A DNA stretch of 64,000 bases from the NCBI RefSeq assembly GCF_017165765.1, contig NZ_JAFGZD010000006.1, positions 62,001-126,000 of the forward strand. The letters run 5' to 3'. The notes beneath the pieces were generated by a model, which saw nothing but the letters and a program-made list of their open reading frames with translations, was not told the DNA's origin and did no database searches. Below, piece after piece: positions 53,993 to 62,230 of the stretch. The position numbers were made by a program, and so were the translations under genes. The stretch's first letter is position 1, and the number at the start of each line of letters is the position of its first letter. The DNA is from Pseudomonas capsici (GTDB lineage: Bacteria > Pseudomonadota > Gammaproteobacteria > Pseudomonadales > Pseudomonadaceae).

Positions 53993-55131
53993 GGCTGTAT
54001 GCTCGACTCGGCGGAACCATTGCAGGTGCGGGTCGGTGAGAGGAGCGACCATTCACTGCCCAGCTCCTGACCTGCCAGATGACTGCGCAACTGGTCGAAA
54101 GCAATTTGTGCAATCGCCGGGGCAAACTTGAAGCCAAGCCCGGACATCCCGGTAGCCAGATAAACCGGGCTGTGCTTGCCGCAGAACCCCACCAGCGGCC
54201 TGCCATCGGGGCTGTAGCTGTCAAAGCCCGGCAGTACATCCAGCACGCTGATCAGGCCGGTGGATGCCGACAGTTGCTGCAGTCGCTGACGAGCATCCAG
54301 GGCATGACGCTCATCAGGCAGGGCAAGGCTCTGCGGCCAGGCACCCGCCTCTCGCAAGCCACAGCCGGTCTGCACGATATTGCGAGTCAGAGGGATTGCG
54401 TAAGCCTGGGTGACGGCGTCGATCACCGGCATGAACCAGGTACTTTCGGTCATCACTCGTGCCAGGGGAATGGAACGGGTTTCAAGCCCGAAGTCCATGC
54501 CCGGCAGCAGATCCGGACTCCAGGCACCGGCGGCGATAACCACAGCCCGGCAGCGCAAGGTGGCACTGCCCAGTTCGATACGCACATCGTGACTGGAACG
54601 GCAGTCGATGGCTCTGACTTCGCTGTGCTCCAGCAACAATCCGTACTGGCGAACCACATTGCTCAACAAGGCCACGGCCTGACGCACATTGCCCACACTG
54701 GCACGCGGCTCGAACAGATTGACCCGCGCGTCCTTGTGACAGTGCGGATAATGCACGCCGTCAAGCTCATGAGTGCCGACCAGATGCATCGGGTAGCGCA
54801 CTTTGGCGTGCTGACGAATCGCGCTCCAGATATTCTCCAGTTGATCCGGCGCGGCGCGATAAATCACGCCGGTACGGCGCAATGCATTGGAATAGGTCGT
54901 GGCGAAAACGCCCTCATCCATCAAACCAATGGAATAGGCCGCCAGCTCCATCAGCAGCGGGTCGGCGTCATACAGCCGCACCAGCCCGCCGGAATAGCTG
55001 CTGGAACCCAGGGCTCCTGCCGCGCCCTTGTCGATCAGTGCCACGGAAACACCCGTACTGCTCAGTTTTGCGGCAATGCTGGCTCCCACGATGCCAGCGC
55101 CGATCACCGCAATTTCATAATCGATGAACAT
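53989..55131 (-). CDS. FAD-dependent oxidoreductase, DAO/glycine-oxidase type
   Basis: A 380-residue flavin oxidase. The FAD loop is YEIAVIGAGIVGASIAAKLS, followed by GSSSYSGGLVRLYD and the C-terminal PGFDSYSPDGRPLVGF and VYLATGMSGLGFKFAPAIA. Members oxidise C-N bonds of amino acids. In hydrazine pathways such as that of s56-p1, a related oxidase cleaves the N-N linked intermediate to release a smaller hydrazine. It is third gene of the operon, 14 bp after the MetRS-like gene, and coupled to the PBP-like gene. Confidence 0.85.
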   Translation of the reverse strand: MFIDYEIAVIGAGIVGASIAAKLSSTGVSVALIDKGAAGALGSSSYSGGLVRLYDADPLLMELAAYSIGLMDEGVFATTYSNALRRTGVIYRAAPDQLENIWSAIRQHAKVRYPMHLVGTHELDGVHYPHCHKDARVNLFEPRASVGNVRQAVALLSNVVRQYGLLLEHSEVRAIDCRSSHDVRIELGSATLRCRAVVIAAGAWSPDLLPGMDFGLETRSIPLARVMTESTWFMPVIDAVTQAYAIPLTRNIVQTGCGLREAGAWPQSLALPDERHALDARQRLQQLSASTGLISVLDVLPGFDSYSPDGRPLVGFCGKHSPVYLATGMSGLGFKFAPAIAQIAFDQLRSHLAGQELGSEWSLLSPTRTCNGSAESSIQP

Positions 55132-55145
55132 CGGGATGTTCCTGC

Positions 55146-56645
55146 TCAGATGGAGTATTCAGCGGCCGAGCCGGACATGACCGTGGCATTGACCCGCGCT
55201 TCGGGCAGCCGGAATGCCGTGACGATGCGCGCCGACATCTGCGGGATCAGCGGTTTGCCGATGACCGCCAGAAATGCCGCCAGATGAATCACCGGTCGCC
55301 CTTCGGCAAGGCGTGCAGCAGTGATGGCAATCACATCCAGCAGCACCTGAGCCATGCCCTTCATCGAGAAATGTTCGGGGTCTGAAGCCTTGATCCATTG
55401 CAGACGCAGGGCTTCAAGCAGACCGGCATCCTGGCCGCAGACGCCACTCCACCAGCAGTCATCGCAGCGCTGCCCGGCGTCCAGCAAGGCCGGGAAGAAT
55501 TCGTTGAATACGCTTTGGCGCCATTGCTGGAAGTGCTGCAGACGGAAATCGCCTTCGCTTTCTTCAGGAGCAATACTGGCCAGATACAAACGAGCGCTGT
55601 CGGCGCAGGCTTCACGGGCCAGATCACCGACCCAGATGGCATGGTTGCGGCTGGTGGACAGGTTCAGGCCATCGAGCTTGAGAAACTGGTTGGGAATGAA
55701 GCGCTGGCTGACCTTGATATCATCCAGGGTCGACAGTTGCGCCGGATACACGATGGCGTGGCTGAACACGCAGTCGAAACCCAGAAAATGCACCAGCGTC
55801 CCCTGCCCCGATTGCCAGTACTGACGGAACAGCTCGGGGCGTCCGGCCCGATCCGCATACTCCCGAAAAGCCGCCATGTAACCGGCCAGCCCCATGAACC
55901 AGGTATGCACCCGGCATGAACCGTCGGCCTCCAGATCCAGCCCGCCATCTTCAGGGCGCGTAACACCCCAGTCATGCAGATGCTCCACGGTCTCGCGCAG
56001 CCAGTTGTCCAGCGGCCTGCGCCATTTGCGGAGCAACAGCCTTTCTTGCAGGACCGGCTTGAACGCCGCCAGCTTCATGAAGGCACGATGGGTGGACTTC
56101 CATTGCGACGGTTGCTTGCACAGCTTGCAATGCAGGTCGGTCATCAAGGCAGCGTCGGGAGCCTGGGCACAGTTTTCGCACTGGCTGGCATCGGACTCGG
56201 CACCGCAATAATTGCAGTTGCCCCTGGCGAAAGCTTCATAACCCCATACCCGGCAGTCCGGGCAGTACGGTTCCTCGGCATCGCGAAACTCGATGAAACC
56301 GGATTGGCGGACCTTGCCGAATACCTCGCCAACCGATTGCTCGAACCATGGATTCCGGTAAGGACGCATCCAGTTGTCGGGCTTGATGTTGATCGCAGCC
56401 AGCGAAGCCTCGATGCGGTCCGAGTTGCGATTGGCCAGTTCCACCGGATCGACATTCAGCTCCATGCCTTTGCGCAACATGTAGGACTGATAGTCGTCCG
56501 AGTAGGAAACCAGCACGCAATCATGGCCGCGCTGGCGTTGAACACGAGTGAAGACATCGGCTGCCAGAAACGGCCCGGCGATATGACCGATGTGCAGATC
56601 ACCGTTGGGCGTGGGCGGGGTGATGGTCACAATGAACTTAGCCAT
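55146..56645 (-). CDS. Methionyl-tRNA-synthetase-like enzyme, hydrazine-synthetase partner
   Basis: A 499-residue class I synthetase-like protein that is not a housekeeping MetRS. It has the HIGH motif (NGDLHIGHIAGPFLAADVF), a zinc-knuckle region with many Cys (YCPDCRVWG, NCNYCG, QCENC, CKLCKQ), and the WFMGLAGYMAAF and HFLGFDCVFSHAIVYPAQL core. KMSKS is replaced by LNLSTSRN. Proteins like this form the amino-acid-activating half of hydrazine synthetases (Spb40, PyrN), where they esterify an N-hydroxylamine before rearrangement. ATG 56645 gives the natural start and overlaps the cupin gene by 8 bp. Confidence 0.85.
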   Translation of the reverse strand: MAKFIVTITPPTPNGDLHIGHIAGPFLAADVFTRVQRQRGHDCVLVSYSDDYQSYMLRKGMELNVDPVELANRNSDRIEASLAAINIKPDNWMRPYRNPWFEQSVGEVFGKVRQSGFIEFRDAEEPYCPDCRVWGYEAFARGNCNYCGAESDASQCENCAQAPDAALMTDLHCKLCKQPSQWKSTHRAFMKLAAFKPVLQERLLLRKWRRPLDNWLRETVEHLHDWGVTRPEDGGLDLEADGSCRVHTWFMGLAGYMAAFREYADRAGRPELFRQYWQSGQGTLVHFLGFDCVFSHAIVYPAQLSTLDDIKVSQRFIPNQFLKLDGLNLSTSRNHAIWVGDLAREACADSARLYLASIAPEESEGDFRLQHFQQWRQSVFNEFFPALLDAGQRCDDCWWSGVCGQDAGLLEALRLQWIKASDPEHFSMKGMAQVLLDVIAITAARLAEGRPVIHLAAFLAVIGKPLIPQMSARIVTAFRLPEARVNATVMSGSAAEYSI

Positions 56646-57030
56646 TGAGGCACCCCGTCGTCTCGTTGTGCTGTGCGACGAAGGCATTCACGTAGTTCAT
56701 GTCCCACCAGACCACGTAGAAATGAAAGTCCTCATCGGAATCATTGATGACGTAGTGATTGGTGTGTTTGGGGATTGCCGCGATGTCCCCTACGGCAAAC
56801 TCCATTTCCCGTTCACCGACTACCAGCCTGGAGCGCCCCTTGATGGCAATGAAGATTTCCTGATCGATCTGGGTGTGGGCTTCACTGCTGGTACCGGGGC
56901 GAACGACACACCAGCCACCGGCAAATGGCATCGGATAACCCTCCCATGGCAGCAGACGACTGCCATCGAGCCCGTACTCATTGACCAGAGCGTCGAAGTT
57001 GGTTTTACGGTGAATGTCGAACTTTTCCAT
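56638..57030 (-). CDS. Small cupin, hydrazine-synthetase partner
   Basis: A 130-residue single-domain cupin. The metal-binding strands read SEAHTQIDQEIFIAIKGRSR (His and Glu) and GDIAAIPKHTNHYVIND (His). In Spb40/PyrN-type hydrazine synthetases a zinc cupin domain fused to a MetRS-like domain rearranges an O-acyl hydroxylamine into an N-N bond. Here the two halves are separate genes that overlap by 8 bp. ATG 57030 has GGAT at good spacing; a TTG two codons earlier is less likely. It is the first gene of the operon. Confidence 0.83.
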   Translation of the reverse strand: MEKFDIHRKTNFDALVNEYGLDGSRLLPWEGYPMPFAGGWCVVRPGTSSEAHTQIDQEIFIAIKGRSRLVVGEREMEFAVGDIAAIPKHTNHYVINDSDEDFHFYVVWWDMNYVNAFVAQHNETTGCLNG

Positions 57031-57206
57031 GCTCAAATCCGTGCGTTGTAGACGGACAAAGCATGAATTCGGAGGAAATCGTTGGCTATCGGATCGCCTG
57101 ATAAGTCAGGTGTGCCGTATCGATTTTCTGGATGGATGTCTATGAAACTTCGTCTCTCCGGAAGCCCGCTTATCTGAAAGGGAAACGTCTTACAAACATC
57201 CGAGAA

Positions 57207-57230
57207 TGTAATTCAAGGCATTTCATTACA
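57207..57230. promoter_or_regulatory. Inverted repeat TGTAAT-N12-ATTACA
   Basis: Exact 6-bp arms are separated by 12 bases, 177 to 200 bp upstream of the cupin gene. It may be an operator for the biosynthetic operon. No clear -35/-10 pair for that operon was found on the minus strand. Confidence 0.4.
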
Positions 57231-57266
57231 AATAAAAGACAACTGAATGACAGGCGCTGCAAGGCA

Positions 57267-57308
57267 TTGGCGCGCAATGCGCCAACAATGATAATCACTA
57301 TCATTGTT
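57267..57308 (+). promoter_or_regulatory. Plus-strand promoter overlapped by a Fur box
   Basis: TTGGCG (57267-57272), a 17-base spacer and GATAAT (57290-57295) form a good sigma-70 promoter. A perfect 10-bp inverted repeat (AACAATGATA / TATCATTGTT, 57284-57308) covers the -10 and start region. The 19 bases at 57284-57302 match the Fur consensus at 16 of 19 positions. Iron-dependent repression of a rightward transcript is expected; an effect on the leftward operon is also possible. Confidence 0.75.
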
Positions 57309-57471
57309 GCTGATGATTGAATATGCACGGTCAGTGTTACTGTGCCCGCGATGACAGAACACGTGGATAGCCTTGCGAAACCGCATCGCAGGGCCTGAAT
57401 ACCTGCTCTACTTCATCAGTCCTTTGGTTAGATCTTTAAGCCATCACACGTGAGTGCGGTGGCTTTTTTTT
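57302..57471 (+). ncRNA. Putative Fur-controlled small RNA (PrrF-like architecture)
   Basis: The promoter predicts a start near 57302 and the transcript would end at the terminator at 57438-57471, giving about 170 nt with no open frame of note. A Fur-box promoter followed by a short transcript and a strong rho-independent terminator is the layout of the PrrF iron-response RNAs of Pseudomonas. The inner part contains CTCTACTTCATCAGTCC just before the terminator, a possible pairing region. Identity with PrrF is inferred from architecture, not from an alignment. Confidence 0.6.
57438..57471 (+). terminator. Rho-independent terminator of the small RNA
   Basis: The stem AAGCCATC / GGTGGCTT continues as CAC / GTG past one A-C mismatch, with loop GTGA, and is followed by eight Ts (57464-57471). 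This is the clearest intrinsic terminator in the window. It ends the rightward transcript before the toxin-antitoxin genes. Confidence 0.85.
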
Positions 57472-57586
57472 GGCTTGAATGTTCGAGCGTGATTTCGGGC
57501 AATCGGCAGTAACAACTTTCGTCTTGATGAGCAGCCTGTTTGCGATAGTTTTTGGCCGTTTTCCAACGGTAGAAACAGGCACTTCG

Positions 57587-58039
57587 ATGTCCACCCCAGC
57601 AGTTCCCCCTCGCAGCACCGAGTCCGGTGCCGAATTCTGGCTTCTTGCCAATCAAGTTAGCAGACGCACCGAAAATGAACGTCTGATGAATATCCAGGCA
57701 GGATTTGCTCCAGGCTGGATCCGCTCGGTCCGGGAAGCATTCAGGCTCAATCATGAACACCTTGAAGAATTGCTCAATGCCTCGACCTCCACTCTGGAGC
57801 GACGCCAACGCCAGCAGCAGCCTCTGGATCGGGTGACCTCGGAACGCCTTGACCGGATCGCCATGATTGCCACTCAGGCCATGGATATCTTTGAAACACC
57901 GGAGCGCGCCAGCCAGTGGATGCTGACCGCCAATGCGGCCTTGAGGGATCAGTGCCCTTTACGCTTGTGTGAAACGGAGATCGGGGCCTGGCAGGTACGC
58001 CGGACCCTGGCAGCCATCGCCCATGGCGGGGTTGTCTGA
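57587..58039 (+). CDS. Xre/MbcA-type antitoxin (DUF2384)
   Basis: A 150-residue antitoxin of the ParS/Xre/MbcA family. An N-terminal HTH-like part (GFAPGWIRSVREAFRLNHEHLEELLNASTSTLERRQ) is followed by the toxin-binding DUF2384 region (DRIAMIATQAMDIFETPERASQWM ... NAALRDQCPLRLCETEIGAWQV). Its partner RES toxin starts inside its stop codon (TGATG). The frame extends to 57479, but that would start inside the terminator region, so ATG 57587 is chosen. It normally represses the pair and neutralises the toxin. Confidence 0.88.
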   Translation: MSTPAVPPRSTESGAEFWLLANQVSRRTENERLMNIQAGFAPGWIRSVREAFRLNHEHLEELLNASTSTLERRQRQQQPLDRVTSERLDRIAMIATQAMDIFETPERASQWMLTANAALRDQCPLRLCETEIGAWQVRRTLAAIAHGGVV

Positions 58040-58518
58040 TGGAGGTCTGGAGAATCGCCAGGGCACCGTTCGCCACCGACCTGAGCGGCCAGGGTGCCGC
58101 GTTATATGGCGGGCGCTGGAATCATCAGGAACACAAGGCCCTGTACTTCGGCATGACAGCGACAATCTGTGCGCTGGAAACGGTTATTCATTGCACAGAA
58201 GTCCCGCGTATCGCGCTGAAACTGGTGAGAGTGAAATTGCCGGACGAACCGCAGCTTTACTGCGAGCCCGACCTGCAATCACTTGGCGAAGGCTGGGCCA
58301 GCAACCCGGCCGATGTTCCGGGTATGGATTTCGGCACGGCCTGGCTGCGGCGTTGCCAGCAACTTGGCCTGATCGTCCCCTCTGCGGCACTGCCCCAGGC
58401 CCGCAATATCATGCTCAATCCGCGGCACCCGGCAGCGAAGCGGATCGAGATCATGGAAATCACCGACTTCGCTCTGGGTCAGCGATTGATATCCACCACC
58501 AGCCTGCCACGCACCTGA
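58039..58518 (+). CDS. RES-domain toxin (NAD-degrading type)
   Basis: A 159-residue toxin of the RES family. Conserved features are VWRIARAPFATDLSGQGAAL, GGRWNHQEHKALYFGMTATI, CALETVIH and the C-terminal NIMLNPRHPAAKRI. Family members arrest growth by degrading NAD+. It shares one base with the antitoxin stop. Its last 40 bases overlap the convergent AcuI-type gene. Length is normal, so the toxin appears intact. Confidence 0.88.
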   Translation: MEVWRIARAPFATDLSGQGAALYGGRWNHQEHKALYFGMTATICALETVIHCTEVPRIALKLVRVKLPDEPQLYCEPDLQSLGEGWASNPADVPGMDFGTAWLRRCQQLGLIVPSAALPQARNIMLNPRHPAAKRIEIMEITDFALGQRLISTTSLPRT

Positions 58519-59462
58519 CCGGCAATCAGTTGTGGCGCAATATCGATGACTTCGCTCAAACCGATTTCACGACTGATCAGCGGCAGCAGCGAGATATCCA
58601 GATCACTGGCCAGTCGCGCCCAGGCTTCAAGACGGTCGGCGCGCGGGCGATTGACGCTGTCGATACCGGCCAGGGTGACTCCGCGCAGGATGAACGGCGC
58701 GACCGATCCCGGAAACTCCATGCCCTGAGCCAGGCCGCAGGCTGCGACGATGCCGCGATAACGAATCCCGGCGCAGATATTGGCCAGCGTATGGCTGCCG
58801 ACCGAATCGATGGCTGCCGCCCACTGCTCTTTGGCCAGTGGACGACCGGGTTCGGACAAGGTCGCTCGATCAATGATCTGTGCAGCGCCCAGTTGCTGCA
58901 GGTACTCGCTTTGTGCAGGACGCCCGGTCGAAGCCACCACCCGGTAACCGAGCCTGGCCAGAATGGCCACCGCAAAACTGCCCACGCCACCGTTGGCACC
59001 GGTCACAAGCACATCGCCGCTGTCGGGCGTCAGACCATGTTTCTGCAAAGCGATAACCGCCAGCATTGCGGTATATCCGGCCGTACCTATGGCCATGGCC
59101 TGGGCTGGCGTGAAAGCCTCGGGCAGCGGAATCAGCCACTGGCTCTTGAGCCGTGCCCTGGCAGCCAGACCGCCCCAATGTGCTTCGCCCACGCCCCAGC
59201 CATTGAGCAGAACCTGATCACCCTCCTTGAATTCCGGGGTATCGCTGCTCTCGACCGTTCCTGCCAGATCGATCCCGGGCACCATGGGAAAACTGCGCAC
59301 CACAGGGCTGGCGCCGGTGATAGCCAGGGCATCCTTGTAGTTGAGGGTGCTGCTGGACACCTGCACCGTAACATCGCCCGGCGGCAGCGAAGATTCATCG
59401 ATATCTGCCAGGCTGGCGCGATATCCCTGCTCGTCCTTGTCGATCAAAATGCCTTTGAACAT
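58479..59462 (-). CDS. acuI: Acrylyl-CoA reductase/quinone-oxidoreductase family (YhdH/AcuI)
   Basis: A 327-residue NADPH-dependent medium-chain reductase. It opens MFKGILIDKDEQGYRASLAD and shows DALAITGASPVVRSFPMVPGIDLAGTVE, then the NADP loop DVLVTGANGGVGSFAVAIL and ASTGRPAQSEYLQQLGA. AcuI-type enzymes reduce acryloyl-CoA to propionyl-CoA and so detoxify acrylate. The frame opens at 59540, but ATG 59462 is the family start. It is preceded by a TetR gene on the same strand and an operator (59478-59490) directly before it. Confidence 0.86.
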   Translation of the reverse strand: MFKGILIDKDEQGYRASLADIDESSLPPGDVTVQVSSSTLNYKDALAITGASPVVRSFPMVPGIDLAGTVESSDTPEFKEGDQVLLNGWGVGEAHWGGLAARARLKSQWLIPLPEAFTPAQAMAIGTAGYTAMLAVIALQKHGLTPDSGDVLVTGANGGVGSFAVAILARLGYRVVASTGRPAQSEYLQQLGAAQIIDRATLSEPGRPLAKEQWAAAIDSVGSHTLANICAGIRYRGIVAACGLAQGMEFPGSVAPFILRGVTLAGIDSVNRPRADRLEAWARLASDLDISLLPLISREIGLSEVIDIAPQLIAGQVRGRLVVDINR

Positions 59463-59477
59463 ATGCACCTCCAATTT

Positions 59478-59490
59478 AGACCGATCGTCT
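59478..59490. promoter_or_regulatory. AcuR-type operator before acuI
   Basis: AGACCGATCGTCT: the arms AGAC/GTCT are separated by 5 bases, with TTT and TTTAAA flanks. It lies 16 bp upstream of acuI. The same motif, AGACCGACCGTCT, lies before the TetR gene. Confidence 0.65.
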
Positions 59491-59508
59491 TTAAATAGAC
59501 CCGAGCAA

Positions 59509-60144
59509 TCATTGCGGCAAGCCGCGAAGAAAGCCCGCAATAAAGGTATTCAAGGGTTGTTCGCTCTTGACCAGCCGCGCACGCAGTACCGCGCCTTCCC
59601 AGCCGATCCAGAAAAAAGCCGCCAGCTCATTGCAGTCCGCCTCCCTGGCCAGCTCGCCGGCCTGCTGGGCAGACCTCAGGCAATGGGCAAGTTTCGCCTG
59701 CCAATCCTGCAAAATATCTTCAAGTTCAACACGAAAAACCTCAGGTAAAACACTGATTTCCTGAGTAAAATTACCCACCATGCAACCGCGTCGAAAACCA
59801 TGGCGCGCCATCCCGTGCTTGGCACTCTGTACGAACCCTACCAGCCGCTCCAGCGGTGAAAGCGACTCATCCAGCAGCCAGCGATCCAGACGGCGGGCAA
59901 AGTAACCGGCATAACTCTCCAGCACTGCACGGCCAAAGACTTCCTTGCTGGCAAAATAGTGATAGAAGGAGCCTTTGGGTACACCCACTTCCTTGAGGAT
60001 GTAATCGATACCCGTGGCCATGTAGCCCTGCTCGGTCAGGACCTCAAGGCCTCGGCGAATCAAGGCTTCGCGGGTTTCCAGATTTTCGCGATCCACCTTG
60101 GGCGGGCGACCGGGGCGTCTGGGCTTTTCGGGTAATGTCGTCAT
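59509..60144 (-). CDS. acuR: TetR-family regulator (AcuR-like)
   Basis: A 211-residue TetR repressor. The basic N-terminus has RRPGRPPKVDRENLETREAL. The HTH is VLTEQGYMATGIDYILKEVG with recognition helix VPKGSFYHYFASKEVFG. It belongs to the group that carries a C-terminal TetR_C domain with FTQEISVLPEVFR. It lies 46 bp upstream of the AcuI-type gene. Matching palindromes before both genes support autoregulation and control of acuI, perhaps in response to acrylate or a related electrophile. Confidence 0.85.
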   Translation of the reverse strand: MTTLPEKPRRPGRPPKVDRENLETREALIRRGLEVLTEQGYMATGIDYILKEVGVPKGSFYHYFASKEVFGRAVLESYAGYFARRLDRWLLDESLSPLERLVGFVQSAKHGMARHGFRRGCMVGNFTQEISVLPEVFRVELEDILQDWQAKLAHCLRSAQQAGELAREADCNELAAFFWIGWEGAVLRARLVKSEQPLNTFIAGFLRGLPQ

Positions 60145-60156
60145 GGCGACAATATT

Positions 60157-60169
60157 AGACCGACCGTCT
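60157..60169. promoter_or_regulatory. AcuR-type operator before acuR
   Basis: AGACCGACCGTCT lies 13 bp upstream of the TetR gene. The AGAC-N5-GTCT arms equal those before acuI, differing at a single base of the 5-base core (CGACC against CGATC). Two copies of one palindrome at the two genes of a regulator/target pair are good evidence for the binding site. Confidence 0.65.
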
Positions 60170-60273
60170 CCAAAGTCAAATCCCTGTCAGAAGACATCAG
60201 CCTGAAGGGTTGCCAAAGACGATGGCTGCGCGCTCAATAGCGATTTCACTGCCTTCGATAAGGAGCCCGTGGC

Positions 60274-61350
60274 ATGAGCGCATGGCCTGACAACCGCATC
60301 CTTGATCTGTTTTCCATCACCCTGCCCATCCTGCAAGCCCCCATGGCCGGGGCCACAGGCTCGGCCATGGCGATTGCTGTCGGGAATGTCGGCGGACTGG
60401 CTTCGCTGCCCTGCGCCATGCTGAGCCCGGAGCAGATCCGCGAAGAAGTGGCGCTGATTCGCCAACATAGCCAGGCACCACTGAACCTGAACTTCTTCTG
60501 CCATATGCCGCCTGCCGACGATCCTGAGCGGGCCGCACGCTGGAAAGAGTCGTTACAGCCTTACTATCGGGAACTGGGTGCCGATTACGATGCACCCACA
60601 CCGGTTTCAAGCCGGGCACCTTTCGATGCCGATAGCTGCGCCTTGGTCGAAGACTTGAAACCTGAAATGGTGAGCTTCCATTTCGGTCTTCCCGAGCGCG
60701 CCTTGCTGGACAGAGTTCGGGCGACAGGCGCAAGGATCCTGTCCTCGGCCACCACAGTTGAAGAAGCGGTATGGCTTGAGAAAAATGGCTGCGACGCAAT
60801 TATCGCCATGGGCTACGAAGCGGGCGGCCACCGAGGCATGTTCCTCAGCGACCAGCTTCACACTCAGGTCGGCACTTTTGCCCTGGTCCCGCAGATTGCC
60901 AATGCCGTCAGCGTGCCGGTGATTGCCGCAGGCGGTATTGCAGAAGGTCGAAGTGTCGCAGCGGCCTTCATCCTGGGCGCATCGGCCGTGCAAGTGGGTA
61001 CGGCTTATCTGTTCTGCCCCGAAGCCAAGGTCAGCAAGCCGCATCATCGGGCATTGCGCAGCGCCACGGACAGCCAGACGGCATTGACCAACATCTTCAC
61101 CGGCCGCCCGGCGCGGGGCATCGTCAACCGGATCATGAGCGAAATCGGCCCCATGAGCGCCCTTGCGCCCGCCTTTCCGCTGGCAGGCGGCGCGTTGATT
61201 CCCCTTCGCGCCAAGGCCGAGCCACAGGGTAACGGCGACTTCATGAACCTGTGGGCAGGCCAGGCCGTGGGCATCAAGCATGAACTGTCGGCAGCCGAAC
61301 TGACCCGGCAACTGGCTGATAATGCGTTGAAAATACTCTCCGGGAAGTGA
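60274..61350 (+). CDS. Nitronate monooxygenase-like FMN enzyme
   Basis: A 358-residue TIM-barrel flavoprotein of the NMO/2-nitropropane dioxygenase family. Typical segments are LPILQAPMAGATGSAMAIAVG, MVSFHFGLPERALLDRVRATG, CDAIIAMGYEAGGHRGMFLS (the class I motif with the catalytic His) and VIAAGGIAEGRSVAAAFILGASAVQVG (phosphate-binding). Such enzymes oxidise alkyl nitronates, including the plant toxin propionate 3-nitronate. It is divergent from acuR, with AAGGAG before ATG 60274. Confidence 0.88.
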   Translation: MSAWPDNRILDLFSITLPILQAPMAGATGSAMAIAVGNVGGLASLPCAMLSPEQIREEVALIRQHSQAPLNLNFFCHMPPADDPERAARWKESLQPYYRELGADYDAPTPVSSRAPFDADSCALVEDLKPEMVSFHFGLPERALLDRVRATGARILSSATTVEEAVWLEKNGCDAIIAMGYEAGGHRGMFLSDQLHTQVGTFALVPQIANAVSVPVIAAGGIAEGRSVAAAFILGASAVQVGTAYLFCPEAKVSKPHHRALRSATDSQTALTNIFTGRPARGIVNRIMSEIGPMSALAPAFPLAGGALIPLRAKAEPQGNGDFMNLWAGQAVGIKHELSAAELTRQLADNALKILSGK

Positions 61351-61376
61351 TACAGCGCTTCCATACGGATGCGCCA

Positions 61377-62230
<854 letters not shown>

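Noticed and set aside
55146..56645. Housekeeping or duplicate methionyl-tRNA synthetase
   Set aside because: The KMSKS loop is degenerate and the gene overlaps a cupin in an operon with an N-hydroxylase and DAO oxidase, which fits the hydrazine-synthetase type instead.
51633..57030. Ordinary hydroxamate siderophore cluster
   Set aside because: There is an N-hydroxylase and Dap synthesis, but no acyl/formyltransferase, NRPS or NIS synthetase, and no TonB receptor next to it.
57132..57320. 62-codon open frame in the Fur-box region
   Set aside because: It runs across the promoter and Fur dyad, has no ribosome-binding site and no similarity to known small proteins.
57428..57808. 126-codon open frame on the minus strand
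   Set aside because: It is antisense to the terminator and the antitoxin gene and has no motif.
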